A DNA stretch of 64,000 nucleotides, taken from assembly GCF_016919705.1 (NCBI RefSeq), contig NZ_CP070368.1, positions 806,001-870,000 on the forward strand. The letters run 5' to 3'. The notes under the pieces were generated by a model. The model was not told the origin of the DNA. It did no database searches and saw only the letters and a list, made by a program, of their open reading frames with translations. The position numbers and the translations under genes are program-made. This stretch comes from Paracoccus methylovorus (lineage in GTDB: Bacteria > Pseudomonadota > Alphaproteobacteria > Rhodobacterales > Rhodobacteraceae). Below, piece after piece: positions 17,145-29,316 of the stretch (position 1 is the first letter of the stretch; every line of letters begins with the position of its first letter).

Positions 17145-17894
17145 ATGTCACACAACGCCGCAATCTGCGCGACGCAGCAGCCCTGCGAAATCTGTCCGAT
17201 CCGGTATCGGGCCGTCTGCGCGCATTGCGAAGGCGATGAGCTGAACGAACTTGAGGGCATGAAATTCTATCGCCGTTACGAGGCCGGACAGGTGATTGTC
17301 TGGGCGGGTGACCGGATGGATTTCGTGGGTTCCGTGGTTTCGGGCATGGCGGGACTGACCCAGCAGTTGGAGGACGGGCGTACGCAGATCGTCGGCCTGC
17401 TGCTGCCCAGCGATTTCCTGGGCCGTCCCGGGCGCGATATCGCGGCCTATACCGTCACCGCGACCAGTGATCTCGTCCTGTGCTGCTTCCGGCGGAGACC
17501 CTTTGAGAAGCTGCTTATCGACAACCCCCGCATCGCCAGTCGCCTGCTGGAGATGACGCTGGACGAACTGGACGCGGCCCGCGACTGGCTGCTGCTTCTG
17601 GGCCGTAAGTCGGCACGCGAGAAGATCGCATCGTTGCTGGTGATTCTGGCGCGGCGCGCGGCGGCGATGATCAAGCGCCGGCCCGAAGGGCGCATTGTCG
17701 TTGAACTGCCCCTGACGCGCGAGGCGATGGCCGATTACCTGGGCCTGACGCTGGAGACCGTTAGCCGGCAGATGAGCGCGCTGAAGCGTGAAGGGGTGAT
17801 CGAGCTTGATGGCAAGCGGCGGGTGATCGTGCCTTCTTTCGTGCGTCTGGTCACGGAAAGCGGCGATGATTCGGACGGCGGGCCGCTTAGTTAG
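17145..17894 (+). CDS. fnrP: FNR-type oxygen-sensing transcription regulator FnrP
   Basis: A 249-residue CRP/FNR-family protein. The N-terminal Cys set C14-x2-C17-x7-C25 plus a Cys pair at 113-114 can hold the [4Fe-4S] cluster of FnrL/FnrP proteins. The cyclic-nucleotide-binding-like core is followed by the helix-turn-helix LTREAMADYLGLTLETVSRQ, whose E-x2-SR recognition residues fit TTGAT half-sites. The gene order hemN-fnrP-uspA-ccoN matches what is known for P. denitrificans FnrP. The ATG at 17145 has no Shine-Dalgarno sequence because the FNR site ends at 17144; no other start keeps the cysteines. Confidence 0.93.
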   Translation: MSHNAAICATQQPCEICPIRYRAVCAHCEGDELNELEGMKFYRRYEAGQVIVWAGDRMDFVGSVVSGMAGLTQQLEDGRTQIVGLLLPSDFLGRPGRDIAAYTVTATSDLVLCCFRRRPFEKLLIDNPRIASRLLEMTLDELDAARDWLLLLGRKSAREKIASLLVILARRAAAMIKRRPEGRIVVELPLTREAMADYLGLTLETVSRQMSALKREGVIELDGKRRVIVPSFVRLVTESGDDSDGGPLS

Positions 17895-17924
17895 GCGAAA
17901 GAGCGCGCCTTTGGCTGCTGGAAT

Positions 17925-17956
17925 GAAAAAACCCCCGGGCAACGCCGGGGGTTTTT
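17925..17956. terminator. Bidirectional intrinsic terminator between fnrP and uspA
   Basis: AAAAAACCCCCGG and CCGGGGGTTTTT flank a short GCAACG-type loop, giving a GC stem with A and T runs on either side. It lies between the convergent ends of fnrP and uspA and can serve both. Confidence 0.9.
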
Positions 17957-17973
17957 CTGTCAGGGCGGTAGGA

Positions 17974-18807
17974 TCAGCGTGCCATCAGCACCGGAACCTG
18001 CGCTTTTTCCAGCATGTTGCGTGTGGCGCCGCCCAGAATCGCCTGACGGAACCGGGAATGGCCATAAGCGCCCATCACCAGCATGTCCGCGCCGATTTCC
18101 GTCGCACGGCGATTCAGGATGTCGCTGATCAGCGGCAGGGTGCGGGCCAGCACCGCGATTTCGGCTTTTACGCCATGGCGCGTCAGCATCTGGCACAGCG
18201 CCCCACCGGGGTCCGAGCGTTCGGGACCGTTGGGCGAGGGGTCGATCACCGTGATCTCGACGCTTTCGGCCGCGATCAGCAGGGGCAGCGCCCGGCGCAC
18301 TGCGGCCAGCGCCTCGTTCGACTGGTTCCAGGCGATCATGATTTTTTTGCCGAAGGGTTCCTTCAACTCATCCGGCACGATCAGCACGGGGGCGGCGCCC
18401 TCGAACAGTGCAGCCTCGGTCACGGCCTCGGCATCGACAAGCGCGTCCTTGCCATAGGGGCGGTTCAGCACGACCAGATCGGAATAGCGCGCACGCATCC
18501 CGACCAGCGTCGAAAGCCCGCCGACCTGGGCCACAGCGGAATCGACGGACCAGCGGATGTCTTCGGGGTCGAGCCGGTCGCGGACGTTTTCCTCCAGCTC
18601 GGCTGCTGCCGTCACGGCCTTGTCGATGGATTCCTGAAACACATAGGCCGAGGCCCCCGCATAGTAATAGCCGCTTTGAGTGTGGTCCACGCCCATGCAG
18701 AACACGTCAAGATGCGCATCCTCCCGCCGGGTCATGGCAATGGCCGAATCAAGCTGCCTGCGCTGATTGGCGTCGGTCAGAACGGTCAGGATCGTCTTGT
18801 AGCCCAT
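17974..18807 (-). CDS. uspA: Universal stress protein (tandem UspA domains)
   Basis: A 277-residue protein with two Usp folds. The second domain ends with the ATP-binding signature MGAYGHSRFRQAILGGATR (G-x2-G-x9-G-[ST] type); the first is degenerate. GGAGAGG precedes the ATG. It lies between fnrP and ccoN, divergent from ccoN, the arrangement known in Paracoccus. The single FNR site in the shared intergenic region is also positioned for uspA: a perfect-looking TAAAAT -10 occurs at the right distance on its strand, so microaerobic induction is a reasonable inference. Confidence 0.9.
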   Translation of the reverse strand: MGYKTILTVLTDANQRRQLDSAIAMTRREDAHLDVFCMGVDHTQSGYYYAGASAYVFQESIDKAVTAAAELEENVRDRLDPEDIRWSVDSAVAQVGGLSTLVGMRARYSDLVVLNRPYGKDALVDAEAVTEAALFEGAAPVLIVPDELKEPFGKKIMIAWNQSNEALAAVRRALPLLIAAESVEITVIDPSPNGPERSDPGGALCQMLTRHGVKAEIAVLARTLPLISDILNRRATEIGADMLVMGAYGHSRFRQAILGGATRNMLEKAQVPVLMAR

Positions 18808-18910
18808 GGGCCCTCTCCTTTCGGGGGTTCGGTGCAAGTTTTGCCGTGATCGGGCAGGATCGCAATCACCACCGGGACCCGACTGCGACATTCTGTCCAG
18901 ATTATTTGAG

Positions 18911-18916
18911 ATTTTA
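18911..18916 (-). promoter_or_regulatory. Candidate -10 element of uspA
   Basis: Minus-strand TAAAAT. If the FNR site at 18938-18951 is at -41.5, transcription would begin near 18903 and this hexamer occupies -13 to -8, leaving a leader of about 96 bases before the uspA ATG. Confidence 0.45.
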
Positions 18917-18937
18917 CACCTATCCCGCGTGGACAGA

Positions 18938-18951
18938 TTGACGCAGATCAA
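18938..18951. promoter_or_regulatory. FNR-type site in the uspA/ccoN divergent promoter region
   Basis: TTGACGCAGATCAA, identical to the site in front of ccoG (22867-22880). It is centred at 18944.5. At -41.5 the ccoN start would be near 18986. Confidence 0.92.
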
Positions 18952-18972
18952 AGTTCACGGAACCGTGCGACG

Positions 18973-18978
18973 TTAGAT
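18973..18978 (+). promoter_or_regulatory. Candidate -10 element of ccoN
   Basis: TTAGAT lies at -13 to -8 relative to a start near 18986 predicted from the FNR site, giving a leader of about 70 bases before the ccoN ATG. Confidence 0.5.
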
Positions 18979-18993
18979 GAAACTGTCGAATAG

Positions 18994-21411
<2,418 letters not shown>

Positions 21412-21419
21412 GGCCCGCC

Positions 21420-22657
<1,238 letters not shown>

Positions 22658-22700
22658 CATAATTCCGAGATCCGCGGCCGGGCAACCGGCCCCGGAGGCA

Positions 22701-22741
22701 CCGGCCCCCCGTCCTGTTCGCGCGTTTCCAAGGGGGGCCGG
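22701..22741 (+). terminator. GC stem-loop after ccoNOQP
   Basis: CCGGCCCCCC (22701-22710) pairs perfectly with GGGGGGCCGG (22732-22741) across a 21-base loop. No U run follows directly. It may end most ccoNOQP transcripts or protect their 3' end while ccoGHIS uses its own FNR-dependent promoter. Confidence 0.5.
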
Positions 22742-22866
22742 CGCTCATATCAAATCGCAAGGATTGGCCCCGGTGCAAGCCGGTGGGCCGATTTTCTTAT
22801 GCGGGGTGCGACAATTCGGCCCATGTCCCGCCAGTTTGATACCGCTATTCTCGTCGAGCCCTGCGA

Positions 22867-22880
22867 TTGACGCAGATCAA
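22867..22880. promoter_or_regulatory. FNR-type site upstream of ccoG
   Basis: TTGACGCAGATCAA, identical to the ccoN site. At -41.5 transcription would begin near 22915, 18 bases before the ccoG ATG, and TACACT occupies the -10 position (22902-22907). Confidence 0.92.
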
Positions 22881-22901
22881 AGCACTTTCGCCATCAGGCT
22901 C

Positions 22902-22907
22902 TACACT
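22902..22907 (+). promoter_or_regulatory. Candidate -10 element of ccoG
   Basis: TACACT at the spacing expected from the FNR site at 22867-22880. Confidence 0.55.
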
Positions 22908-22932
22908 GAATAACGCGCAACAGGAGCCAATC

Positions 22933-24390
22933 ATGTCGAATTCCGACATTGACCCGCCACGTCTCTATGCCGCCCGAGAGCCGATCTTTCCTCGCCGGGC
23001 CCATGGCTGGTTTCGCAACCTGAAATGGATCATCATGGCGGTGACCCTGGCGATCTATTACGTTACGCCATGGATACGCTGGGATCGCGGACCCAGCCTG
23101 TCGGATCAGGCAGTGCTGGTCGATCTCGCCAATCGCCGCTTTTATTTCTTTTGGATCGAGATCTGGCCGCATGAATTCTATTTCGTGGCCGGTCTTTTGG
23201 TCATGGCGGGTTTGGGGCTGTTCCTGTTCACCTCGGCGCTGGGACGTGTCTGGTGCGGCTATACCTGTCCGCAGACGGTCTGGACCGACCTTTTCATGCT
23301 GACCGAGCACTGGGTCGAGGGGGATCGCAACGCCCGCCTGCGGCTGTGGAACGCACCATGGAGCGCGCGCAAGCTGCGGTTGCGGCTGACGAAATGGACG
23401 ATCTGGCTGGTGATCGCGGTGATGACCGGCGGCGCGTGGATTTTTTATTTCACCGATGCACCCACGCTTTTGGGAAACCTGTTTACCGGAAACGCGCACC
23501 CGGTCGCCTATATCACCATGGGTATCCTGACCGCGACCACCTTCGTTTTCGGTGGTTTCGCGCGCGAGCAGATCTGCATCTATGCCTGTCCGTGGCCGCG
23601 CATTCAGGCCGCCATGATGGATGAGGATACGCTGACTGTCGCCTATCGCGACTGGCGCGGTGAGCCGCGCGGCAAGCTGCATAAGGGCGAGGCGACGAAA
23701 TCCGACGGTGCGGCCAAGGGCGATTGCATCGACTGCATGGCCTGCGTGAACGTTTGTCCCATGGGCATCGACATTCGTGATGGACAGCAGATGGAATGTA
23801 TCACCTGCGCCCTTTGCATCGACGCCTGCGACGAGGTGATGGACAAGATCGGCAAGCCGCGCGGCCTGATCGATTACATGGCCCTGAGGGACGAGTCCGC
23901 CGAGCGCGCGGGCGAAACCCCGAAGCCGGTGATCCGGCATATCCTGCGTCCGCGCACAATTCTGTATTTCACCCTTTGGGCCGGGATCGGTGTGGCTTTG
24001 ATCGTGGCGCTGTTCCTTCGCTCGCCTTTCGACCTGAACGTGACGCCGGTGCGCAACCCGCTTTACGTCACCATGGCCGACGGCGCGATCCGCAACACCT
24101 ATGCGTTGCGACTGCGCAACAAACAGGGGGACGAGCGCGATTTCCGCGTCCTGGTCACCGGATCGGACGGCTCTGCGCCGCAGGGCGTCGCCTTGACGCT
24201 GGAGGGGTTGCCCGATGCCGCCCTTAGCGTGCTTGCCGACAGCACCCATACGCAGCGGGTCTATATCACCGCCGAACCCGGCTCTGCATTGGCCGAAAGT
24301 GGACAGAGTGAGTTGACGCTTTGGGTCGAGGATGTCACCGATGGGGTGAAATCCCGCATCGATACCGTCTTCCACGGAAGGAGCGAATGA
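22933..24390 (+). CDS. ccoG: Cytochrome c oxidase accessory protein CcoG (cupric reductase)
   Basis: A 485-residue membrane ferredoxin-like protein. Five or so membrane helices carry the motifs WCGYTCPQTVW and CIYACPWPR, followed by two 4Fe-4S motifs, CIDCMACVNVCPMG and CITCALCIDACDE, and a C-terminal Ig-like periplasmic domain. Known relatives reduce Cu(II) to Cu(I) for CcoI and cbb3 assembly. CAGGAG precedes the ATG. It starts the ccoGHIS operon under its own FNR site. The ccoG stop overlaps the ccoH start. Confidence 0.95.
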   Translation: MSNSDIDPPRLYAAREPIFPRRAHGWFRNLKWIIMAVTLAIYYVTPWIRWDRGPSLSDQAVLVDLANRRFYFFWIEIWPHEFYFVAGLLVMAGLGLFLFTSALGRVWCGYTCPQTVWTDLFMLTEHWVEGDRNARLRLWNAPWSARKLRLRLTKWTIWLVIAVMTGGAWIFYFTDAPTLLGNLFTGNAHPVAYITMGILTATTFVFGGFAREQICIYACPWPRIQAAMMDEDTLTVAYRDWRGEPRGKLHKGEATKSDGAAKGDCIDCMACVNVCPMGIDIRDGQQMECITCALCIDACDEVMDKIGKPRGLIDYMALRDESAERAGETPKPVIRHILRPRTILYFTLWAGIGVALIVALFLRSPFDLNVTPVRNPLYVTMADGAIRNTYALRLRNKQGDERDFRVLVTGSDGSAPQGVALTLEGLPDAALSVLADSTHTQRVYITAEPGSALAESGQSELTLWVEDVTDGVKSRIDTVFHGRSE

Positions 24391-24854
24391 TGCAGCGCGA
24401 ACTGACCGGCCGCCATGTGCTGATCATCACCTTGGTTGCCTTTGGCACCATTATCGCCGTCAATGTTTTCATGGCGGTCAAGGCCGTCGGGACCTTTCCG
24501 GGGCTTGAGGTCAAGAACAGTTATGTCGCCTCGCAGAACTTCGACCGCGAACGCGCGGCTCAGGAGGCGCTGAACTGGACGGTTACGCCGGAATTCGACG
24601 GGCATGAACTGCTGCTTACGATCCGCGACGAACAGGGCTATCCGGCACCCGTGCAGGATCTGGAGGTGACGGTGGGTCGTCCGACTCATAGCCGCGAGGA
24701 TCAGACGCCCGGGTTCACCTATGCCGGCGGTGTGTTCCGCGCGCCGCTGACGCTGGCGCCGGGAACGTGGAATATCCACCTGACCGCCACCAGCCCCGAC
24801 GGCACGACGTTCCGTCAGCGCATCGACCATTATCACGGCAACCGGGTGAACTGA
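24387..24854 (+). CDS. ccoH: cbb3 oxidase assembly protein CcoH/FixH
   Basis: A 155-residue FixH-family protein: one N-terminal membrane span (about residues 9-29) and a periplasmic beta-rich domain with AGGVFRAPLTLAPGTW near residue 110-125. It is needed for stable assembly of CcoN in related bacteria. Two consecutive ATG codons (24387 and 24390) overlap the ccoG stop. The ccoI ATG follows one base after its stop. Confidence 0.92.
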   Translation: MMQRELTGRHVLIITLVAFGTIIAVNVFMAVKAVGTFPGLEVKNSYVASQNFDRERAAQEALNWTVTPEFDGHELLLTIRDEQGYPAPVQDLEVTVGRPTHSREDQTPGFTYAGGVFRAPLTLAPGTWNIHLTATSPDGTTFRQRIDHYHGNRVN

Positions 24855-24855
24855 C

Positions 24856-27054
24856 ATGGCGGATACCGCGCTGCACGATCACGACGCACGTCTCTCGGCC
24901 TGTCCGGCCTGCGATGCGGCGCCGCTGGCGCAGCGCATCGCCGGAGCGGTTGGCGGGCAGGGGGACGTCATCCTGTCCCTGCCGACGATTCATTGCGCCA
25001 CCTGCATTACCGATGTCGAGCGGGTGCTGAACCGTCATCCCGGCGTCAGGGACGCGCGCGTCAACCTGACGCTGCGCCGCGTGACCGTGGATGCGCCCGG
25101 CATGACTGCGGATGAGCTTATCCCTGTCGTTGAAAGCATCGGCTATGAGGCGCATGGGCTTGACCCGGCTGCGCTGAGCGCCAGTGCTGCCGACCGGCAG
25201 GGCCGGGACATCCTGATGCGCATCGGCGTGTCGGGATTCGCGATGATGAACATCATGATCCTGTCCGTCGCGGTCTGGTCCGGGGCCGAGGACGCGACGC
25301 GCGACATGTTCCACTGGATTTCCGGTGCCATCGCGCTGCCCACGGTGGTCTTTGCCGGGCAGCCGTTTTTCGCCAGCGCATGGCGGGCCCTACGACATGG
25401 GCGGTTGGGCATGGATGTGCCGATTTCGCTGGCGCTGATCCTGGCCAGCTCGATCTCGGTTTATGAAACGCTGCATTCCGGTCGCCACGCCTATTTCGAC
25501 GCGGCGGTGATGCTGTGCTTTTTTCTGCTGATCGGGCGCTATCTGGATTACCGGACCCGCGCCGTGGCCCGCTCGGCGGCCGAGGAACTGACCGCGCTTG
25601 AAGTGCCGCGCGCCTTTCGTGTCACGTCGGCGGGCGACGAACCGGTGCCGGTTTCCGAACTGGTCCCGGGCGACCTGATCCGCATTCGCCCCGGTGCCCG
25701 CATTCCGGCGGATGGCGAGATCGCGCAAGGCAGCAGCGAAATCGACCGCTCACTGTTGACGGGTGAAAGTATTCCCGTCCCGGCCGGTCCCGGCGTCGCG
25801 CTTTCGGCGGGCGAGGTGAACCTGACCGGCCCGCTGATCATGCGGGTGACGGCGGCAGGGCGCGACAGTTCGCTGGCGCGGCTGACAGCCCTTGTCGCGG
25901 CGGCGGAATCGGCGCGCGGGCATTATACCGGGCTGGCCGACCGAGCCTCGCGCCTTTATTCGCCGATGGTGCATCTTTTGGCCTTTTGCAGCTTCCTTGG
26001 CTGGTATTTCACTACGCATGACGCGCGGCTGGCGCTGAATGTGGCGGCGGCTGTGCTGATCATCACCTGCCCTTGCGCCCTTGGTCTGGCCGTGCCTGCG
26101 GTGATTACCGCCGCCTCGGGCCGGCTGTTCAGGCGTGGCATGCTGATCAAGGACGGCACAGCGCTGGAGCGGCTGGCAGAGGTCGATGCCGTGGTCTTTG
26201 ACAAGACGGGCACCCTGACCATGGGCGTGCCGCAACTGGTTTCGCTGGACGGACTTTCGCCCGAGGCGCGGCCGGTGGCGCTGGCGCTTGCGCAGGGGTC
26301 TGGCCATCCGCTGTCCCAGGCTTTGGCGCAGGCGCTGACTGACGCCGGGGCCCGACCCGCAGCCCTTTCCGATCTGTGCGAGGTTCCGGGCTATGGTATC
26401 GCCGGGACGTGGCAGGGGCGCGAGGTTCGGCTGGGCCGTGCCGACTGGCTGGGCGCCCGGCATGGCGATGCCCGGCTTTCGGCAAGCTGGCTGTCCTTGG
26501 GTCAGGACGCGCCGATCCGGCTGGAATTCTCGGACCGGCTACGTCCGGGGGCCGAGACCTGCGTGGCGCGGATTCTCGCCTCGGGGCGGCGGGTGATGCT
26601 GCTGTCGGGCGATGCCGCGCCAGTGGTTCAGGATCTGGCCCAGCGGCTGGGCATCGCAGAATGGCAAGCCGGCGTCACCCCCGTTGAAAAGGCCGAAACC
26701 CTGCGCGGGTTGCGCCAGCAAGGGCTGCATGCGCTGATGGTTGGCGATGGGCTTAACGACACGGCCGCGCTGGCCGAGGCGCATGTCTCGATCTCGCCCG
26801 CCTCGGCGCTGGACGCGGCGCGCACCGCCTCGGATATGGTGCTGATGGGCAGCGACCTTGCCCCCGTCGCCGAGGCGTTGGCGCTGGCGCGAAAGGCACG
26901 CGCCCGGATCAAAGAGAACTTTGCCATCTCGCTGCTTTACAACGTCGTTGCGGTTCCCATCGCCATTGCCGGCTTTGCCACCCCGCTGATGGCGGCGCTG
27001 GCCATGTCGCTGAGCTCGATCAGCGTGACGCTTAACGCGCTGCGGTTGAGGTAA
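24856..27054 (+). CDS. ccoI: Copper-exporting P-type ATPase CcoI/FixI
   Basis: A 732-residue P1B-type ATPase that exports Cu(I) for insertion in the CuB site of cbb3 oxidase. It has a heavy-metal-binding domain with C47-AT-C50, the transmembrane metal motif C405-P-C407, the phosphorylation motif D449-KTGT, and GDGLNDTAAL near residue 634. The additional N-terminal Cys pair (CPACD) and absence of a CopA-like double domain fit the FixI/CopA2 group. It is translationally near-coupled to ccoH and followed by ccoS. Confidence 0.95.
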   Translation: MADTALHDHDARLSACPACDAAPLAQRIAGAVGGQGDVILSLPTIHCATCITDVERVLNRHPGVRDARVNLTLRRVTVDAPGMTADELIPVVESIGYEAHGLDPAALSASAADRQGRDILMRIGVSGFAMMNIMILSVAVWSGAEDATRDMFHWISGAIALPTVVFAGQPFFASAWRALRHGRLGMDVPISLALILASSISVYETLHSGRHAYFDAAVMLCFFLLIGRYLDYRTRAVARSAAEELTALEVPRAFRVTSAGDEPVPVSELVPGDLIRIRPGARIPADGEIAQGSSEIDRSLLTGESIPVPAGPGVALSAGEVNLTGPLIMRVTAAGRDSSLARLTALVAAAESARGHYTGLADRASRLYSPMVHLLAFCSFLGWYFTTHDARLALNVAAAVLIITCPCALGLAVPAVITAASGRLFRRGMLIKDGTALERLAEVDAVVFDKTGTLTMGVPQLVSLDGLSPEARPVALALAQGSGHPLSQALAQALTDAGARPAALSDLCEVPGYGIAGTWQGREVRLGRADWLGARHGDARLSASWLSLGQDAPIRLEFSDRLRPGAETCVARILASGRRVMLLSGDAAPVVQDLAQRLGIAEWQAGVTPVEKAETLRGLRQQGLHALMVGDGLNDTAALAEAHVSISPASALDAARTASDMVLMGSDLAPVAEALALARKARARIKENFAISLLYNVVAVPIAIAGFATPLMAALAMSLSSISVTLNALRLR

Positions 27055-27066
27055 AAAGGGGGAAGC

Positions 27067-27225
27067 ATGGAAATTCTCGGCCTTCTGATCCCGGTTTCCC
27101 TTGCCCTTGGCGGGCTTGGGCTTCTGGCCTTTATCTGGTCCCTGCGCGGTCGCCAATACGACGACCCCAAGGGCGATGCAGAGCGGATCCTCAGTTCGCA
27201 ATGGGACGACCATCCCAAGCCATGA
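27067..27225 (+). CDS. ccoS: cbb3 oxidase maturation protein CcoS
   Basis: A 52-residue protein, MEILGLLIPVSLALGGLGLL at the start, with one membrane span and the conserved tail YDDPKGDAERILSS. It is required for cofactor insertion in cbb3 oxidase in relatives. It begins 13 bases after ccoI with GGGGGAAG as ribosome-binding site. It is the last gene of ccoGHIS. Confidence 0.93.
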   Translation: MEILGLLIPVSLALGGLGLLAFIWSLRGRQYDDPKGDAERILSSQWDDHPKP

Positions 27226-27304
27226 CCCGCGGGTCACGGCCTTGTTGGCTTGCATTGTCAACGCTGAAAGGCCAATCAGGCGCGACCCAACAGACAGGTA
27301 AGCG

Positions 27305-28606
27305 ATGGCCAGTCCCGCCCCGTTTTCGCGTTACGAATTCATGATCGCATGGCGCTACCTGCGCGCGCGCCGGGCCGAGGGCGGCGTCAGCGTCATGACC
27401 TGGATCAGCCTGATCGGCATCACGCTGGGCGTGATGGCGCTGATCGCCACGCTGGCGGTGCGCGCCGGGTTTCGGGCCGAGTTTGTCGATACGATCCTGG
27501 GTGCCAACGCCCATAGCACGGTCTATTATGCGCCTACGCAGATCTATAACGAACTGACCGAAGAGACCTATGTCACCCCCGGTAGGATCGAGGATTACAA
27601 TGCGTTGGCCGCCAAGATCGAACAGATCCCCGGCGTGACCCGCGCGATGCCCGTGATCCGTGCGCAGGTCATGGCGCGGCAGGGCGAATCCGCCACCTTG
27701 GGCGATGTCTATGGCATCACGCTCGATGCGCTTAGGGAGATGTCGGGCATCGCCGACCCGGATCGGGCGGCAGGGAACCTTGATGATTTCGACTGCGGCA
27801 TCGCCATAGGCATCGGTATGGCCCGTGATCTGGGGCTGGGCGTCGGCGACCGGCTGCAACTGGTTGCGCCCGATGGCGCCAAGACGCCCTTCGGCACCAC
27901 GCCCCGGGTCGAGTCCTTTGAGGTGGTCTATATCTTTTCCGCCGGGCGCTATGATGTGGACAAGGCGCGCATCTATATGCCGATGGCCGAGGCGCAGAGC
28001 TTTTTCAACCGCGAAGACCTTGCCGATGAGATTGAGGTTTTCGTGACCGACCCCGAGCGGATAGATGACTGGACGCTGCCGCTTTTGCAGGCCGCGGGCG
28101 AGCGCGCGCAGATCTGGACCTGGCGCGATGCATCGGGTTCATTCCTTGCGGCGCTTGATATGGAGGATGACGTCATGTTCATCATCCTGTCGATTCTGGT
28201 GCTGATCGCCTCGATGAACATTACCTCCGGGCTGATCATGCTGGTCAAGAACAAGGGCCGCGATATCGGCATCTTGCGAACCATGGGGCTGACCGAGGGT
28301 TCCGTGCTGCGGATATTCTTTCTGTGCGGGGCCTTTACCGGGGTAATCGGCACCATCGCCGGCGTGGTTCTGGGCGTGGCGCTGGCGCTGAACGTCGATC
28401 ACATCATGGCGGCGCTGAATGCGTTGACGGGCGGCAATGCCTGGCAGCCCGAGGTGCGCGGCATCTATCAACTGACTGCCGAATTGCGGGCCTGGGATAT
28501 TTTCCGGGCGGCGGCCTTGTCGCTGGCGCTGTCCTTTATCGTCACCATTTTCCCGGCCCGCCGCGCAGCTCGGATGAACCCGGTGGAGGCGCTGCGCTAT
28601 GAGTGA
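27305..28606 (+). CDS. lolC: Lipoprotein-releasing ABC transporter permease LolC/E
   Basis: A 433-residue permease of the LolCDE system that extracts lipoproteins from the inner membrane for LolA. It has one N-terminal span, a periplasmic MacB-PCD-like domain of about 230 residues, and three C-terminal spans (from about residue 285). The N-terminal EFMIAWRYLRARR segment is typical. As in most alphaproteobacteria, one permease gene is followed by one lolD, so a homodimer LolF-like arrangement is likely. Overlaps lolD by eight bases. Confidence 0.92.
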   Translation: MASPAPFSRYEFMIAWRYLRARRAEGGVSVMTWISLIGITLGVMALIATLAVRAGFRAEFVDTILGANAHSTVYYAPTQIYNELTEETYVTPGRIEDYNALAAKIEQIPGVTRAMPVIRAQVMARQGESATLGDVYGITLDALREMSGIADPDRAAGNLDDFDCGIAIGIGMARDLGLGVGDRLQLVAPDGAKTPFGTTPRVESFEVVYIFSAGRYDVDKARIYMPMAEAQSFFNREDLADEIEVFVTDPERIDDWTLPLLQAAGERAQIWTWRDASGSFLAALDMEDDVMFIILSILVLIASMNITSGLIMLVKNKGRDIGILRTMGLTEGSVLRIFFLCGAFTGVIGTIAGVVLGVALALNVDHIMAALNALTGGNAWQPEVRGIYQLTAELRAWDIFRAAALSLALSFIVTIFPARRAARMNPVEALRYE

Positions 28607-29261
28607 CATTCTGGTTCTGGACGGAATTTCCAAGACCTACGGCATGGGCGGGCCTGCGCCGGTGCCCGTTCTGTCGGATCTGTCGCTTTCGGTCGCGCGT
28701 GGCGAAGTTGTGGCGTTGGTCGGACCTTCGGGCACCGGGAAATCGACGCTTTTGCATATCGCGGGGCTGCTCGACACAGCCGATTCTGGCCGGGTGCTGC
28801 TGAATGGTCGCGACATGGCGGGGCAGAACGACCGGGCGCGGACCGAGGCCCGCCGCGAAGAATTGGGCTTCGTCTATCAATTCCACCACTTGCTTCCTGA
28901 ATTTTCGGCAGCGGAGAATATCGTTCTGCCGCAGTTGGCGAATGCCGTTCCTCAGTCAGCCGCGAGGGCACGGGCGCTGGATCTGCTGCGCTGGGTGGGC
29001 CTGTCCCACCGTGCGGATCACCGGCCGGCGCAACTGTCTGGTGGCGAACAGCAAAGGGTCGCCTTTTGCCGGGCGCTGGCGAACCAGCCTTCGTTGCTGC
29101 TGGCGGATGAGCCGACGGGGAACCTGGATCCCGCCACATCTGACAAGGTTTTCGACATGCTGATGGGGCTGGTGCGCGATACGGGCCTTGGGGCGCTGAT
29201 TGCCACGCATAACATGGAACTGGCGGGCCGGATGGACCGGGTGATCCGGCTGGGCGCATGA
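28599..29261 (+). CDS. lolD: Lipoprotein-releasing system ATPase LolD
   Basis: A 220-residue MacB-type ABC ATPase: Walker A GPSGTGKST, signature LSGGEQQRVAF, Walker B LLLADEPTGNLD, switch His in IATHN. It powers lipoprotein release by the overlapping permease gene. The ATG lies within the last codons of the permease gene, so synthesis is coupled. Confidence 0.93.
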   Translation: MSDILVLDGISKTYGMGGPAPVPVLSDLSLSVARGEVVALVGPSGTGKSTLLHIAGLLDTADSGRVLLNGRDMAGQNDRARTEARREELGFVYQFHHLLPEFSAAENIVLPQLANAVPQSAARARALDLLRWVGLSHRADHRPAQLSGGEQQRVAFCRALANQPSLLLADEPTGNLDPATSDKVFDMLMGLVRDTGLGALIATHNMELAGRMDRVIRLGA

Positions 29262-29316
29262 GAAGCGCAGTTGCGGCACGCGATGAGGCATTCAGGGGCC
29301 TTGAGCGGAGGGTCTC

